This document shows, piece after piece, positions 23,070-34,481 of a stretch of 64,000 nucleotides of DNA. The DNA lies in NCBI RefSeq assembly GCF_000215705.1, contig NC_015677.1, positions 2,182,001 through 2,246,000 on the forward strand, in the 5' to 3' direction. The translations under genes were made by a program, and so were the position numbers. Position 1 is the stretch's first letter; each line of letters begins with the position of its first letter. The notes under the pieces are model-generated. The model saw nothing but the letters and a program-made list of their open reading frames with translations. It was not told the origin of the DNA and ran no database searches. Source of the stretch: Ramlibacter tataouinensis TTB310 (GTDB taxonomy: Bacteria; Pseudomonadota; Gammaproteobacteria; Burkholderiales; Burkholderiaceae_C).

Positions 23070-24251
23070 ATGGCCATCCACCTGCTCAAGGACAAGGGCA
23101 TGCCGCTGGAGCGCCAGCGCCTGACCTGGAAAGACATGGTCGACAAGCCGATCAGCAAGCTCGACGACGACGCCTTCACCCGCCTGCGCGTCATCCTCAT
23201 GAACGGGCTGGAGCTCGACTCGCTGCGTACCAAGCAGGTGGCCTTGCGGCAGAACCTCGAAGCGCGGGTGCCGATCGCGCAGCTGATGCGGGTGGAGCAG
23301 CACCAGGCCACCACCATCAACTGGCTGATCGGCCCGGATCATTCGCCGCTGGAGACCACCATCGGCTACGAACAGGCCGCCATCGAGATCACCGCCGCCG
23401 TGGCGCAGCTCGAGCCCGATCCCTACCTGGCCCAGGGCTACCGCTTCGGCCTGCTGGAGGACTTCGACCACCTGTACCGGTATTCGGCCCTGCTGGACCG
23501 GCTGGAGGGCAAGGACGCCAACAACATCACCCAGGGCTACACTGACATCGTGCCCGGCCGCGCCACGCTGTTCCACCACCGCGCGCCGGAGCATGAGCTG
23601 CTGGAGCCCTACGGTCCCAACGCCGCTCTGGCCACCAAGCTGAACGCGCTGACGCTGACCGGCGCCGAGTACCAGACGCACGACTACTACATGAACATCG
23701 GCCCGCTGTTCGCCGATCCGCTGGCGCGCCAGCTGTATGCCGAGATCGCGTCGGTGGAGAGCCAGCACATCACGCACTACGGCTCCATGCTCAATCCGCA
23801 CGAGAGCCTGCTGGAGAAGCTGCTGCTGACCGAGGTATGCGAGGTCTGGAACTACGCCGGCTGCGCCGAGCAGGAGACCAATCCGCGGCTGCGGGCCCTG
23901 TGGGAGCAGTTCCTGGACTACGAGCTGGGCCACCTGCAGGTGGCGATCCGGCTGTTCCAGGACGTGGAGCGGCGCGACGTGGCCGAGGTGCTGGGCGACG
24001 GCCGCCTGCCGCCCTTCATCCCGTTCCGCAGCCAGCGCGAGTTCGTGCGCCAGGTGGTGGAAACCGAGACCCAGCTGCGCAAGCGCGGCACGGAGTTCGT
24101 CGACGAGGCCCAGGAAGGCAAGTCGTCGCTGGAGTACCGCAAGGCGGTCAACGCCGGCGGCTCGCCGTCCGAGACCGTGTCGGCCACCTGGTCCTGGTCG
24201 CCCGGCACCGAGCTGACGCGCGAGGAAGTGCCGCAGCAGCAGTCCGCCTGA
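23070..24251 (+). CDS. Larger ferritin-like protein, 393 aa
   Basis: Four or more helices carry possible metal ligands: RVEQHQATTINWL, TTIGYEQAAIEIT, LLEDFDHLYRY, GAEYQTHDYY, IASVESQHITHYGSM and LDYELGHLQVAIRLF. The last two ExxH sites (ESQH, ELGH) and the repeated Glu/His placement suggest one or two diiron centres in a ferritin-like bundle. The C-terminal ~90 residues are charged and then low complexity. ACAAGGAG precedes ATG 23070 at ideal spacing. It is surely co-transcribed with the 269-aa ferritin-like gene. I do not recognise a characterised homologue. Confidence 0.7.
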   Translation: MAIHLLKDKGMPLERQRLTWKDMVDKPISKLDDDAFTRLRVILMNGLELDSLRTKQVALRQNLEARVPIAQLMRVEQHQATTINWLIGPDHSPLETTIGYEQAAIEITAAVAQLEPDPYLAQGYRFGLLEDFDHLYRYSALLDRLEGKDANNITQGYTDIVPGRATLFHHRAPEHELLEPYGPNAALATKLNALTLTGAEYQTHDYYMNIGPLFADPLARQLYAEIASVESQHITHYGSMLNPHESLLEKLLLTEVCEVWNYAGCAEQETNPRLRALWEQFLDYELGHLQVAIRLFQDVERRDVAEVLGDGRLPPFIPFRSQREFVRQVVETETQLRKRGTEFVDEAQEGKSSLEYRKAVNAGGSPSETVSATWSWSPGTELTREEVPQQQSA

Positions 24252-24287
24252 GCGCCGCGCGGCGCCGGGCGCAGTGGATGGACGCCT

Positions 24288-24638
24288 ATGAGCGATAGGG
24301 TGTGGGTTGACCTGGCAGGCGACCTGATCCTGGCCAGGATCAGGGGCGAGCCGGACGCCGAGATGCTTCGCGAGTGCCAGGAGAAGGTGCTGCTATTGGC
24401 CGCTGAGGCAGGCCGGTCCCGCGTCTTGTACGACACCTTGGAGATGACGCCACCTCCGGTGGAGGTGACGTTCGTCCAACGACAGCTTGACGCGCAAGCG
24501 GGAGCCGCCGCCTTGCGTCGTGCGATCGTGGTTCCGAACAGCCGCCTGGCGTACCTGGCGCGATTGGCATTCGGAGAGGGCGACTACCGCGTCTTCTATG
24601 GCGACATGGTTGCAGCCATCAAATGGCTGAGTGAATGA
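24288..24638 (+). CDS. SpoIIAA/STAS-like small protein
   Basis: 116 residues: VWVDLAGDLILARIRGEPDA, ECQEKVLLLAAEAGRSRVLYD and ALRRAIVVPNSRLAYLARLAF, an alternating strand-helix pattern like the SpoIIAA-like (STAS/SEC14) single-domain proteins. It lacks an obvious phosphorylated Ser of the anti-sigma-antagonist type. Its base composition is less GC-biased at third positions than the neighbours, for instance near 24400-24560, hinting at a different origin. It overlaps the end of the convergent PAS kinase by 20 bases. A related protein lies at 26999-27355. Confidence 0.55.
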   Translation: MSDRVWVDLAGDLILARIRGEPDAEMLRECQEKVLLLAAEAGRSRVLYDTLEMTPPPVEVTFVQRQLDAQAGAAALRRAIVVPNSRLAYLARLAFGEGDYRVFYGDMVAAIKWLSE

Positions 24639-25764
24639 CGTCAGGCCCCGGCCGGCCACCCTCCTGCGCGGGCGGGGCCAGCGCCAGCCGCACCGTGAAC
24701 TCGGCGCCCTTGCCCAGCCCCGCGCTGCGCGCCTGCACCGAGCCGCCGTGCAGCTCCACCAGCTGGCGCACCAGCGCCAGCCCGACGCCCAGCCCTCCCG
24801 GCGCCAATTCGCTGGCCCGCGACTCGCGGGTGAACAGGTCGAAGATGCGCGGCAGCACCTCCGGAGCGATGCCGATGCCGGTGTCCTCCACCCGCAGCAC
24901 GGCCTCGTGGGCCTCCTGCGTGAGCTTGACCCAGACGACACCGCCGGACGGGGTGTACTTGACCGCGTTGCCCAGCAGGTTGAGCACGACCTGGCCGAAG
25001 CGGGCGGGGTCGGCCTCGACCACCACCGGGACCTGCGGTACCAGGACCTGCAGCTCCAGCCGCTTGTGCGCGGTGGCTTCGGCCAGGCCGGCCACCTCGG
25101 TCTCCAGCAGCTTGCGCAGGTCCAGCTGCTGCAGTTCCAGCTTCAGCTGGCCCTGTTCCAGGCGGGTGATGTCCATCAGGTCGTCGGCCAGCCGCCGCAG
25201 CAGCTCGACCTGGGTGCCGATGGTACGGGCCGCCGCCTTCATGCGGTCATCGGTCGCCAGGCGCTCGATGATGAACTTGGTGTTGCCCAGGGGCGCGAGC
25301 GGGTTGCGCAGCTCGTGTCCCAGCGTGCGCAGGAACTCGTGGGTACGCTCCCGCCCAGCCTGCAGTTCGGCCACCTCGGCTTCCAGCCGCTCGGTGCGGA
25401 TGCGCATATCGGTGCGGTCCCGCAGGACCTTGATGAAGCCCAACAGATGTTTGTCCTCGTCGTGCAGCGCCGTGACGGTGCCGCTGGTCCAGATGCGTGA
25501 GCCGTCACCGCGCAGATGCCAGCGCTCGTCTTCCGAGCGGCTGTCCACGCGTGCGATGTCCAGTTCCAGCCGGTCCAGGTGCCTGGCCCGGTCCTCGGGG
25601 GTGAACAGCAGGGAGATGGAACGGCCGACAGCCTGGGCCGCCGGATACCCCAGCACCTGCTCGGCCGCGCCCAGCCAATGGGTCACCACGCCCTCGGGAT
25701 CCAGCAGGATCACGGCGTAGTCCCTGGCCGTGCGCAGCCAGATGCCGATCAGGTCGTGGTTCAC
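24619..25764 (-). CDS. Soluble PAS-domain sensor histidine kinase, GTG start
   Basis: 381 residues if begun at GTG 25764, the first plausible start after the upstream gene's stop; the frame remains open further back, but only as an antiphase reading of a repeat gene. PAS domain about 5-125 (ARDYAVILLDPEGVVTHWLG, LGFIKVLRDRT); helix; His in FLRTLGHELRNPLAPLGN near 159; ATPase domain with LGNAVKYTPSGG, VEDTGIGIAP and GGLGVGLALV. No receiver is attached. It is 19 bases downstream of a secreted Ser/Gly-repeat gene, possibly in one transcript. Partner regulator not visible. Confidence 0.85.
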   Translation of the reverse strand: MNHDLIGIWLRTARDYAVILLDPEGVVTHWLGAAEQVLGYPAAQAVGRSISLLFTPEDRARHLDRLELDIARVDSRSEDERWHLRGDGSRIWTSGTVTALHDEDKHLLGFIKVLRDRTDMRIRTERLEAEVAELQAGRERTHEFLRTLGHELRNPLAPLGNTKFIIERLATDDRMKAAARTIGTQVELLRRLADDLMDITRLEQGQLKLELQQLDLRKLLETEVAGLAEATAHKRLELQVLVPQVPVVVEADPARFGQVVLNLLGNAVKYTPSGGVVWVKLTQEAHEAVLRVEDTGIGIAPEVLPRIFDLFTRESRASELAPGGLGVGLALVRQLVELHGGSVQARSAGLGKGAEFTVRLALAPPAQEGGRPGPDVIHSAI

Positions 25765-25783
25765 CCCGGCCTGCCGGAGAGGG

Positions 25784-26452
25784 TTAGCGGGAGCTGCCGC
25801 CGCTCCCGCCGGAACCACCGCTGCTGCTGCCGGAACTGCCGCTCGCGCCGCCGCTGCCGCCGGACGAGCCCGAGCCGCCCATGCCGGACCCCATGCTGCC
25901 ACCCGACGAGCCCGACGAACCCGAACCGGAACCCATGCTGGAGCCGCTGCCAGAGCTGCCGCCCATGGTGCCCGTGGAGCCGGAAGACCCGGAGGAGCCG
26001 CTGCCCATCGTGCCGGTCGAGCCGGAACTGCTGCCCATGGAGCCCGAGGAGCCGCTGCCGCTCGAGCCGCTGCCCATCGAGCCCGAGGAGCCGCTGCCCG
26101 TCGAGCCGCCCGAGCCGGAACTGCCGCCCATGGTGCTGGAGGAACCGCTGCCGCTGGAGCCCGAGCCGGTGCTGCCGCTCGAGCCACTGGCGCCCGAGCC
26201 GCTGCTGCCGCCTGCGCCCATGGTGGACGTGCTGCCGGAGGTGTCGGATGAATTCGCGCTGCTGCCGGCACGGCGCTGGTTGCCGCCGACCGATGAGCCG
26301 CTGCCGCCGGTGCCCTGCGTGGCGCTCGAGCCGCTGGAGCCGGACGTGCCGCTGCCGCCGGAGCTGCTCTGGGCGGTGGCCACCCCCACGCCGGCCGCCA
26401 GGCACAGGCCCAGCAGGGTGGAGGGACGAATGAGTGATTTGCTCAAAGACAT
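25784..26452 (-). CDS. Secreted Ser/Gly-repeat protein
   Basis: 222 residues from ATG 26452. A signal peptide (MSLSKSLIRPSTLLGLCLAA, then GVGVATAQ) is followed by almost pure Ser and Gly with scattered Thr, Met and Ala: units such as GSSGSMGSGSSG and SGSTGTMG repeat imperfectly over about 190 residues. No Cys follows the signal, no anchor is visible. The DNA is a run of GGC/AGC-type codons and so also reads as an acidic Pro repeat on the other strand, which I reject. Such sequences can be flexible extracellular or surface linkers. ATG 26518 is an alternative start but would precede the signal by 22 residues. Confidence 0.65.
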   Translation of the reverse strand: MSLSKSLIRPSTLLGLCLAAGVGVATAQSSSGGSGTSGSSGSSATQGTGGSGSSVGGNQRRAGSSANSSDTSGSTSTMGAGGSSGSGASGSSGSTGSGSSGSGSSSTMGGSSGSGGSTGSGSSGSMGSGSSGSGSSGSMGSSSGSTGTMGSGSSGSSGSTGTMGGSSGSGSSMGSGSGSSGSSGGSMGSGMGGSGSSGGSGGASGSSGSSSGGSGGSGGSSR

Positions 26453-26583
26453 GGAAAGACTTTCATGAGGGTTGCAGGAATGACAGCGCGTCCATGCGCT
26501 GTTCCCACGACAGGGCAAGCGGGATGCCCGTCAACGCAGCGGCCGTGCTGGCCGGCCGCGTACCCTCGTGCTCAGGCGGCGGA

Positions 26584-26604
26584 TGCCCGGTCTCCCGGCG
26601 GGCA
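26584..26604. terminator. Hairpin downstream of the KGG gene
   Basis: TGCCCG and CGGGCA pair around a nine-base loop, 13 bases after the minus-strand stop at 26617. No T-tract. Weak candidate. Confidence 0.3.
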
Positions 26605-26616
26605 CCGCCGGACAGC

Positions 26617-26847
26617 TCAGGCGCTGGGACCGCCCTCGGACTTGGCGGCCAGCGCGGCGACGCGCAGCTGGTGGCGCTTCTTGCCGGCGGCACGGGCTTC
26701 CTCGCTGGTGAAGCGGTGCGCGCGGCCATGCTCGTGGGCCGCCTTGCCGCCCATGCTGGCGATCTCGCGCTTCTTCTCCGGGCTGAGCACGGCGAAGCCG
26801 CGCTTGGCGCGAACGGGAATGGCGGGGGTGGTATTGCTGTTGTCCAT
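26617..26847 (-). CDS. KGG-motif stress-induced protein
   Basis: 76 residues. The core RGFAVLSPEKKREIASMGGKAAHEHGRAHRF fragment (shown in part: RGFAVLSPEKKREIASMGGK) and FTSEEARAAGKKRH match the stress-induced bacterial acidophilic repeat (KGG) family found in GsiB- and YciG-like proteins. Members are hydrophilic, largely disordered and induced by stress or at stationary phase. GAAGGAG at ideal spacing marks ATG 26847, which overrides the longer open frame from 27015. The protein is basic at its C-terminus. It lies between the Ser/Gly-repeat gene and a divergent STAS-like gene. Confidence 0.85.
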   Translation of the reverse strand: MDNSNTTPAIPVRAKRGFAVLSPEKKREIASMGGKAAHEHGRAHRFTSEEARAAGKKRHQLRVAALAAKSEGGPSA

Positions 26848-26984
26848 AGCTTCTCCTTCAGTGGTGGACATGGATGAGGCAGACGGATTCTGAAGAGTCC
26901 AAGCCCAACCGGGGGGACTCGGCCGTGAAAATGGATGTTGTCCTACAGAAAGCCGCGCCGCGCGGCTGGCCACCGGCAATGCGA

Positions 26985-26998
26985 AATAATCCGGCGCC
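26985..26998 (+). promoter_or_regulatory. Candidate -10 (AATAAT) eight bases before ATG
   Basis: AATAAT-CCGGCGCC-ATG precedes the STAS-like gene, with no Shine-Dalgarno sequence. A GTCCTAC word lies upstream at 26940-26946. Confidence 0.35.
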
Positions 26999-30523
<3,525 letters not shown>

Positions 30524-30544
30524 GCCTCCACCCGGCCGCGTCCG

Positions 30545-33500
30545 TCAGGCCGCCTCGACCATGGACACGGCCGATTCCATGTCCACCGCCACGATGCGCG
30601 AGACGCCCTGCTCCTGCATGGTCACGCCGATCAGCTGCTCGGCCATCTCCATGGCGATCTTGTTATGGCTGATGAACAGGAACTGCGTGCCCTTGGACAT
30701 GGCGGAAACCAGCTTGGCATAGCGCTCGGTGTTGGCGTCGTCCAGCGGCGCGTCCACCTCGTCCAGGAGGCAGAACGGCGCGGGGTTGAGCTGGAAGATG
30801 GCGAACACCAGGGCGATGGCCGTGAGCGCCTTCTCGCCGCCGGACAGCAGGTGGATGGTCTGGTTCTTCTTGCCGGGCGGCTGGGCCATCACCTGCACGC
30901 CGGCGTCCAGGATCTCCTCGCCGGTCATCACCAGCTTGGCGTTGCCGCCGCCGAACAGCTCCGGGAACATCCGGCCGAAGTGCTCGTTCACGGTGTTGAA
31001 GGTGCCGGCCAGCAGCTCGCGCGTCTCGCCGTCGATCTTCTTGATCGCGTCCTCCAGCGTGGTGATGGCCTCGTTCAGGTCGGCCGACTGGGCGTCCAGG
31101 AACTGCTTGCGCTCGCGCGCCGAGGTCAGCTCCTCCAGCGCCGCCAGGTTCACCGCGCCCAGCGCCGCGATCTCGCGGTGCAGGCGGTCGATCTCGCCCT
31201 GCAGGCCCGACAGGCGCACACTGCCGTCCGCAATGGACCTGGCCACCGCTTCCAGGTCGGCCTGCGCGTCGGCCAGCAGTTGGGTGTACTGCTCCAGGCC
31301 CAGGCGCGCCGCCTGCTCCTTGAGCTGCAGGTCGGTGATGCGCTGGCGCAGCGGTTCCAGCTCGCGCTCCAGCTGCAGCCGGCGCTCGTCGCTGGCGCGC
31401 AGCTTGGCGGTGAGGTCGTCGTACTCGCTGCGCTTGGCACCCAGAGCGGCCTCGCGCTCCGACTTGAGCTGCAGGGCGTTCTGCAGGCCGGCCTGCGCCG
31501 CGGCATCGGTCAGGCGCGACAGCTCGTCGTGCGCACGCTGCTCCTCCGCCGCGACAGACGCGGCCTGCTGCGTGGCGGTCTCGATGGTGCGCTGCAGCTC
31601 GCCGCGGCGCGCCTCCAGCGAGCGCTGGGCGAACTGCGCCTCTTGCGCCCGGCGTTCCAGGCTGCGCTGCTGCTCGCGCGACTCGGTCAGCCGGCGCTCG
31701 GCCTCGAGCACGCGCTCGTCCAGCTGGGCATGCCGCTCCTGGCTGTCGGCCAGCTGCATGTCCAGTTCCTCGAAGCGGGCCTCGGCCGTGACGCGGCGCT
31801 CCTGCAGTTCCTCCAGCATCGCGTCGACCTCGGCCAGGTCGCCGGCGATCTGCTCGCTGCGGGCCCGGGTCTGCTCGGCCAGTTGCGTCAGGCGCAGGGT
31901 CTCGACCTGCAGCTCGTGGGCACGGCTCTGCGTTTCAGACGCCTCGCGCCGCACGCCCACCAGGCGCTGGGACGCGTCGGTGTACGCGGCCTCCACCCGC
32001 ACCAGGGCCGAGCGCGCCTCCTCGGTGATCAGCGCCTGGGCCCGCAGCTGCTTCTCCAGGTTCTCGATCTCCTGCTGGCGCGCCAGCAGGCCGGCCCGCT
32101 CGGAATCCTGGGCATAGAAGCTCACGCTGTGCGGCGTGACGCAATGGCCGGTCCGGACGTAGATGACCTCGCCCGGCTTGAGCCTGTCGCGGGCGGCCAG
32201 CGCGTCCTCGAAACTGGCCGCGGTGTAGCAGCCGTGCAGCCAATCGGCCAGCAGCGCCTTCTGGCCGGCGTCGTTCAGGCGCAGCAGGTCGGCCAGGCGC
32301 GGCAGCGCGGCAGCCGCTTCGGGGACGGCGGCCTGCGGCGGGCTGTAGAACGCCAGCTTGGCCGGCGGCGCATCGGCCGCGAAGGTACGCACCATTTCCA
32401 GGCGCGACACCTCCAGCGAGGACAGCCGCTCGCGCAGCGCGGCCTCCAGCGCGTTCTCCCAGCCGGGCTCGACGTGGATGCGGCTCCACAGCGCCTGCAG
32501 GCCGTCCAGGCCGTGCCGGGCCAGCCAGGGCTTGAGCTTGTCGTCGGTCCGGACCTTCTCCTGCAGCGCCTTGAGCGCCTCCATGCGGGCCGACAGGTCG
32601 GCCTGCTTGGCCGTGTGCTGGTTCAGCGCCTGCTGGCGGCCGCGGCGTTCCTCGTCCAGCTGCGGCACCTGCTCCTGCAGCTCGTGCAGGCGGGCGTCGG
32701 CGGCCTCGGCCGCTTCCTGCGCGGCGGCCAGCTGCTGCTGCAGGCTGGCCAGGCGGGCTTCGTCGGGCGCGGCCAGCGCGTTGCGGTCCGCCGCCAGCCG
32801 CTCGCGCCGCTGATTGAGCTGGCGCGACTGCTCCTCGATGTTGCGCTGGTCGGCCGCCAGCACCTGGATCTGCTGCTGCACCTGGGCGACGCTGGCGCGC
32901 TGCTCGGCCGAGCGTGCCTGGGCCTGGCGCAGCGCCTCTTCCAGCTCGGGCAGGCGCTGCGCCTGCTCCTCGACCTGAGCGGCCAGCAGCACCGCCTGTT
33001 CCTCGGCCTCCACGCCCTGCCCGGCCAGGGCCTCGAGCTCGACCGAAGCTTCGTCGCGCCGCGCCGCCCACTGGGCCGTCTGCTCCTTCAGCTGGACCAG
33101 GCGCTGCTCGGCGCGCTGGCGGCCTTCGACCACGAAGCGGATCTCGGCCTCCAGCCGGCCGACCTCGGCGCTGGCCTCGTACAGCTGGCCCTGGGCCTGG
33201 TTGACCTGGTCGCCGGCGGCGTAGTGCGCCTGGCGCACGGTCTCCAGCTCGCTTTCCACGCGGCGCAGGTCGGCGACGCGCGACTCCAGGTCGTTCACGG
33301 CTTTTTCCGCGTCGGCCTTGAGCTTGCCCTGGTCGGCCTCGCTCTCGGAGCGCTTCAGGAACCACAGCTGCTGCTGCTTCAGCGTGGCGTCGGCCTGCAG
33401 GCCGTTGTACCTGCGCGCGACCTCGGCCTGCTTTTCCAGCTTGTCGAGGTTGGCATTGAGCTCGCGCAGGATGTCCTCCACCCGCGTGAGGTTCTCGCGC

Positions 33501-34060
33501 GTGTCGGACAGGCGGTTCTCGGTTTCGCGCCGGCGCTCCTTGTACTTGGACACGCCGGCAGCCTCCTCCAGGAACAGGCGCAGTTCCTCGGGCTTGGATT
33601 CGATGATGCGGCTGATCGTGCCCTGGCCGATGATGGCGTAGGCACGCGGCCCCAGGCCGGTGCCCAGGAACACGTCCTGCACGTCGCGCCGGCGCACCGG
33701 CTGGTTGTTGATGTAGTAGCTGCTGGTGCCGTCGCGGGTGAGCACGCGCTTGACGGCGATCTCGGTGAACTGGCTCCACTGGCCGCCGGCGCGGTGGTCG
33801 GCGTTGTCGAAGACCAGCTCCACGGAGGAGCGCGAGGCCGGCTTGCGGGTGGTCGTGCCGTTGAAGATCACGTCCTGCATGGACTCGCCGCGCAGCTCGC
33901 TGGCCTTGGACTCGCCCAGCACCCAGCGCACGGCGTCCATGATGTTGGACTTGCCGCAGCCATTGGGGCCGACCACGCCCACCAGCTGGCCGGGCAGCAT
34001 GAAGTTGGTGGGTTCGGCGAACGACTTGAACCCGGAGAGCTTGATGGAGGTGAGACGCAC
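30545..34060 (-). CDS. smc: Chromosome segregation ATPase SMC
   Basis: 1171 residues from GTG 34060, the length usual for this family. N-terminal Walker A GVVGPNGCGKSN (28-39), with RLTSIKLSGFKSFAEPT right after the start; Q-loop region QGTISRIIESKPEELR; long Glu/Gln/Arg-rich coiled coils; a central hinge (about 500-660) with KPGEVIYVRTGHCVTP; C-terminal signature HLLSGGEKALTAIAL and Walker B FCLLDEVDAPLDD. It condenses and segregates the chromosome with ScpA/ScpB, not seen here. The GTG has no obvious ribosome binding site, and the frame continues upstream without better starts. First gene of smc-zipA-ligA. Confidence 0.97.
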   Translation of the reverse strand: MRLTSIKLSGFKSFAEPTNFMLPGQLVGVVGPNGCGKSNIMDAVRWVLGESKASELRGESMQDVIFNGTTTRKPASRSSVELVFDNADHRAGGQWSQFTEIAVKRVLTRDGTSSYYINNQPVRRRDVQDVFLGTGLGPRAYAIIGQGTISRIIESKPEELRLFLEEAAGVSKYKERRRETENRLSDTRENLTRVEDILRELNANLDKLEKQAEVARRYNGLQADATLKQQQLWFLKRSESEADQGKLKADAEKAVNDLESRVADLRRVESELETVRQAHYAAGDQVNQAQGQLYEASAEVGRLEAEIRFVVEGRQRAEQRLVQLKEQTAQWAARRDEASVELEALAGQGVEAEEQAVLLAAQVEEQAQRLPELEEALRQAQARSAEQRASVAQVQQQIQVLAADQRNIEEQSRQLNQRRERLAADRNALAAPDEARLASLQQQLAAAQEAAEAADARLHELQEQVPQLDEERRGRQQALNQHTAKQADLSARMEALKALQEKVRTDDKLKPWLARHGLDGLQALWSRIHVEPGWENALEAALRERLSSLEVSRLEMVRTFAADAPPAKLAFYSPPQAAVPEAAAALPRLADLLRLNDAGQKALLADWLHGCYTAASFEDALAARDRLKPGEVIYVRTGHCVTPHSVSFYAQDSERAGLLARQQEIENLEKQLRAQALITEEARSALVRVEAAYTDASQRLVGVRREASETQSRAHELQVETLRLTQLAEQTRARSEQIAGDLAEVDAMLEELQERRVTAEARFEELDMQLADSQERHAQLDERVLEAERRLTESREQQRSLERRAQEAQFAQRSLEARRGELQRTIETATQQAASVAAEEQRAHDELSRLTDAAAQAGLQNALQLKSEREAALGAKRSEYDDLTAKLRASDERRLQLERELEPLRQRITDLQLKEQAARLGLEQYTQLLADAQADLEAVARSIADGSVRLSGLQGEIDRLHREIAALGAVNLAALEELTSARERKQFLDAQSADLNEAITTLEDAIKKIDGETRELLAGTFNTVNEHFGRMFPELFGGGNAKLVMTGEEILDAGVQVMAQPPGKKNQTIHLLSGGEKALTAIALVFAIFQLNPAPFCLLDEVDAPLDDANTERYAKLVSAMSKGTQFLFISHNKIAMEMAEQLIGVTMQEQGVSRIVAVDMESAVSMVEAA

Positions 34061-34130
34061 GGGAGGACGGAAGCGGTTGTCGTTCGCGGGAACAGGCGCC
34101 GGGCTTGCGGACCCGCGGTGGCGCGGATGA

Positions 34131-34325
34131 TACCGTGGCCCCCATGGCGTACCTGCCGCGGCGCGGGCACTTCGACCCGCCGGGCCTGCGCGGGCGCGCG
34201 AGCTGGCGCACGCGGCCTCGGCGTTCGCCGCCACCGAGTTCGATGGCATCGGCCCTGCCTTCATCACGCTGCACCACGCGCCGGACGATGCGTTGGAGCT
34301 TGTTCGTATAGCGCAGCAGGCGTGA
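34131..34325 (+). pseudogene. Possible gene remnant (coding-like frame without start)
   Basis: The frame ends ...ASAFAATEFDGIGPAFITLHH, then APDDALELVRIAQQA and TGA. Its third positions are G/C-rich like real genes here, but it has no ATG, GTG or TTG start. In another frame ATG 34144 (MAYLPRRGHFDPPGLRGR) could begin a product that a one- or two-base shift near 34185-34200 would join to it. I cannot name a family, and chance is not excluded. Confidence 0.25.
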
Positions 34326-34350
34326 AAAAGTACTCCTGTCTCTCACATAT

Positions 34351-34363
34351 TCTCAAGTTGAGA
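34351..34363. promoter_or_regulatory. Palindrome TCTCAA-G-TTGAGA
   Basis: Perfect inverted repeat with a single central base, nested within a looser TGTCTC...GAGACA pair (about 34337-34365), 119 bases before the MHYT gene start and in AT-rich DNA. It looks like an operator for a dimeric regulator. Confidence 0.35.
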
Positions 34364-34423
34364 CACTTTTCAGACGAAGCGGTCTAGCCGTATCCATAAC
34401 AGTTGCTTACATTTGCGGCTGGG

Positions 34424-34471
34424 CTTCTCTCGCCCTTCTCTCTCGTTTTTCTCTCTCTCTCATCTCTCTCT
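34424..34471 (+). repeat. Pyrimidine tract with CT repeats
   Basis: 48 bases with only three purines, including two runs of alternating CT (34451-34461 and 34464-34470) and one T5. It ends at the GGAG ribosome binding site of the MHYT gene, so it forms the 5' untranslated leader or spans the start site. Confidence 0.6.
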
Positions 34472-34481
34472 GGAGTCCGTC

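Larger units (their letters stand above)
34061..34481. other. 421-base stretch without an intact gene
   Basis: Upstream of both smc and the MHYT gene. It contains a short coding-like frame without a start codon (34131-34325), a palindrome (34351-34363), an AT-rich part unlike the surroundings (about 34320-34420) and a pyrimidine tract (34424-34471). It should hold the promoters for both divergent genes, but I cannot place a convincing -35/-10 pair. Confidence 0.6.

Noticed and set aside
24619..26271. A 550-residue version of the PAS kinase with an Ala/Pro-rich N-terminus
   Set aside because: The extra part is an out-of-frame reading of the Ser/Gly-repeat gene on the same strand; the kinase is better started at GTG 25764.
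25881..26468. An acidic Pro/Glu/Leu-repeat protein on the plus strand (EPEEPLPLEP repeats)
   Set aside because: It is the reverse reading of the Ser/Gly repeat. The minus-strand frame has a signal peptide at its start; this one has neither a start signal nor a ribosome binding site.
26453..26616. Further gene between the Ser/Gly-repeat gene and the KGG gene
   Set aside because: Short frames here lack ribosome binding sites and show no protein-like composition.
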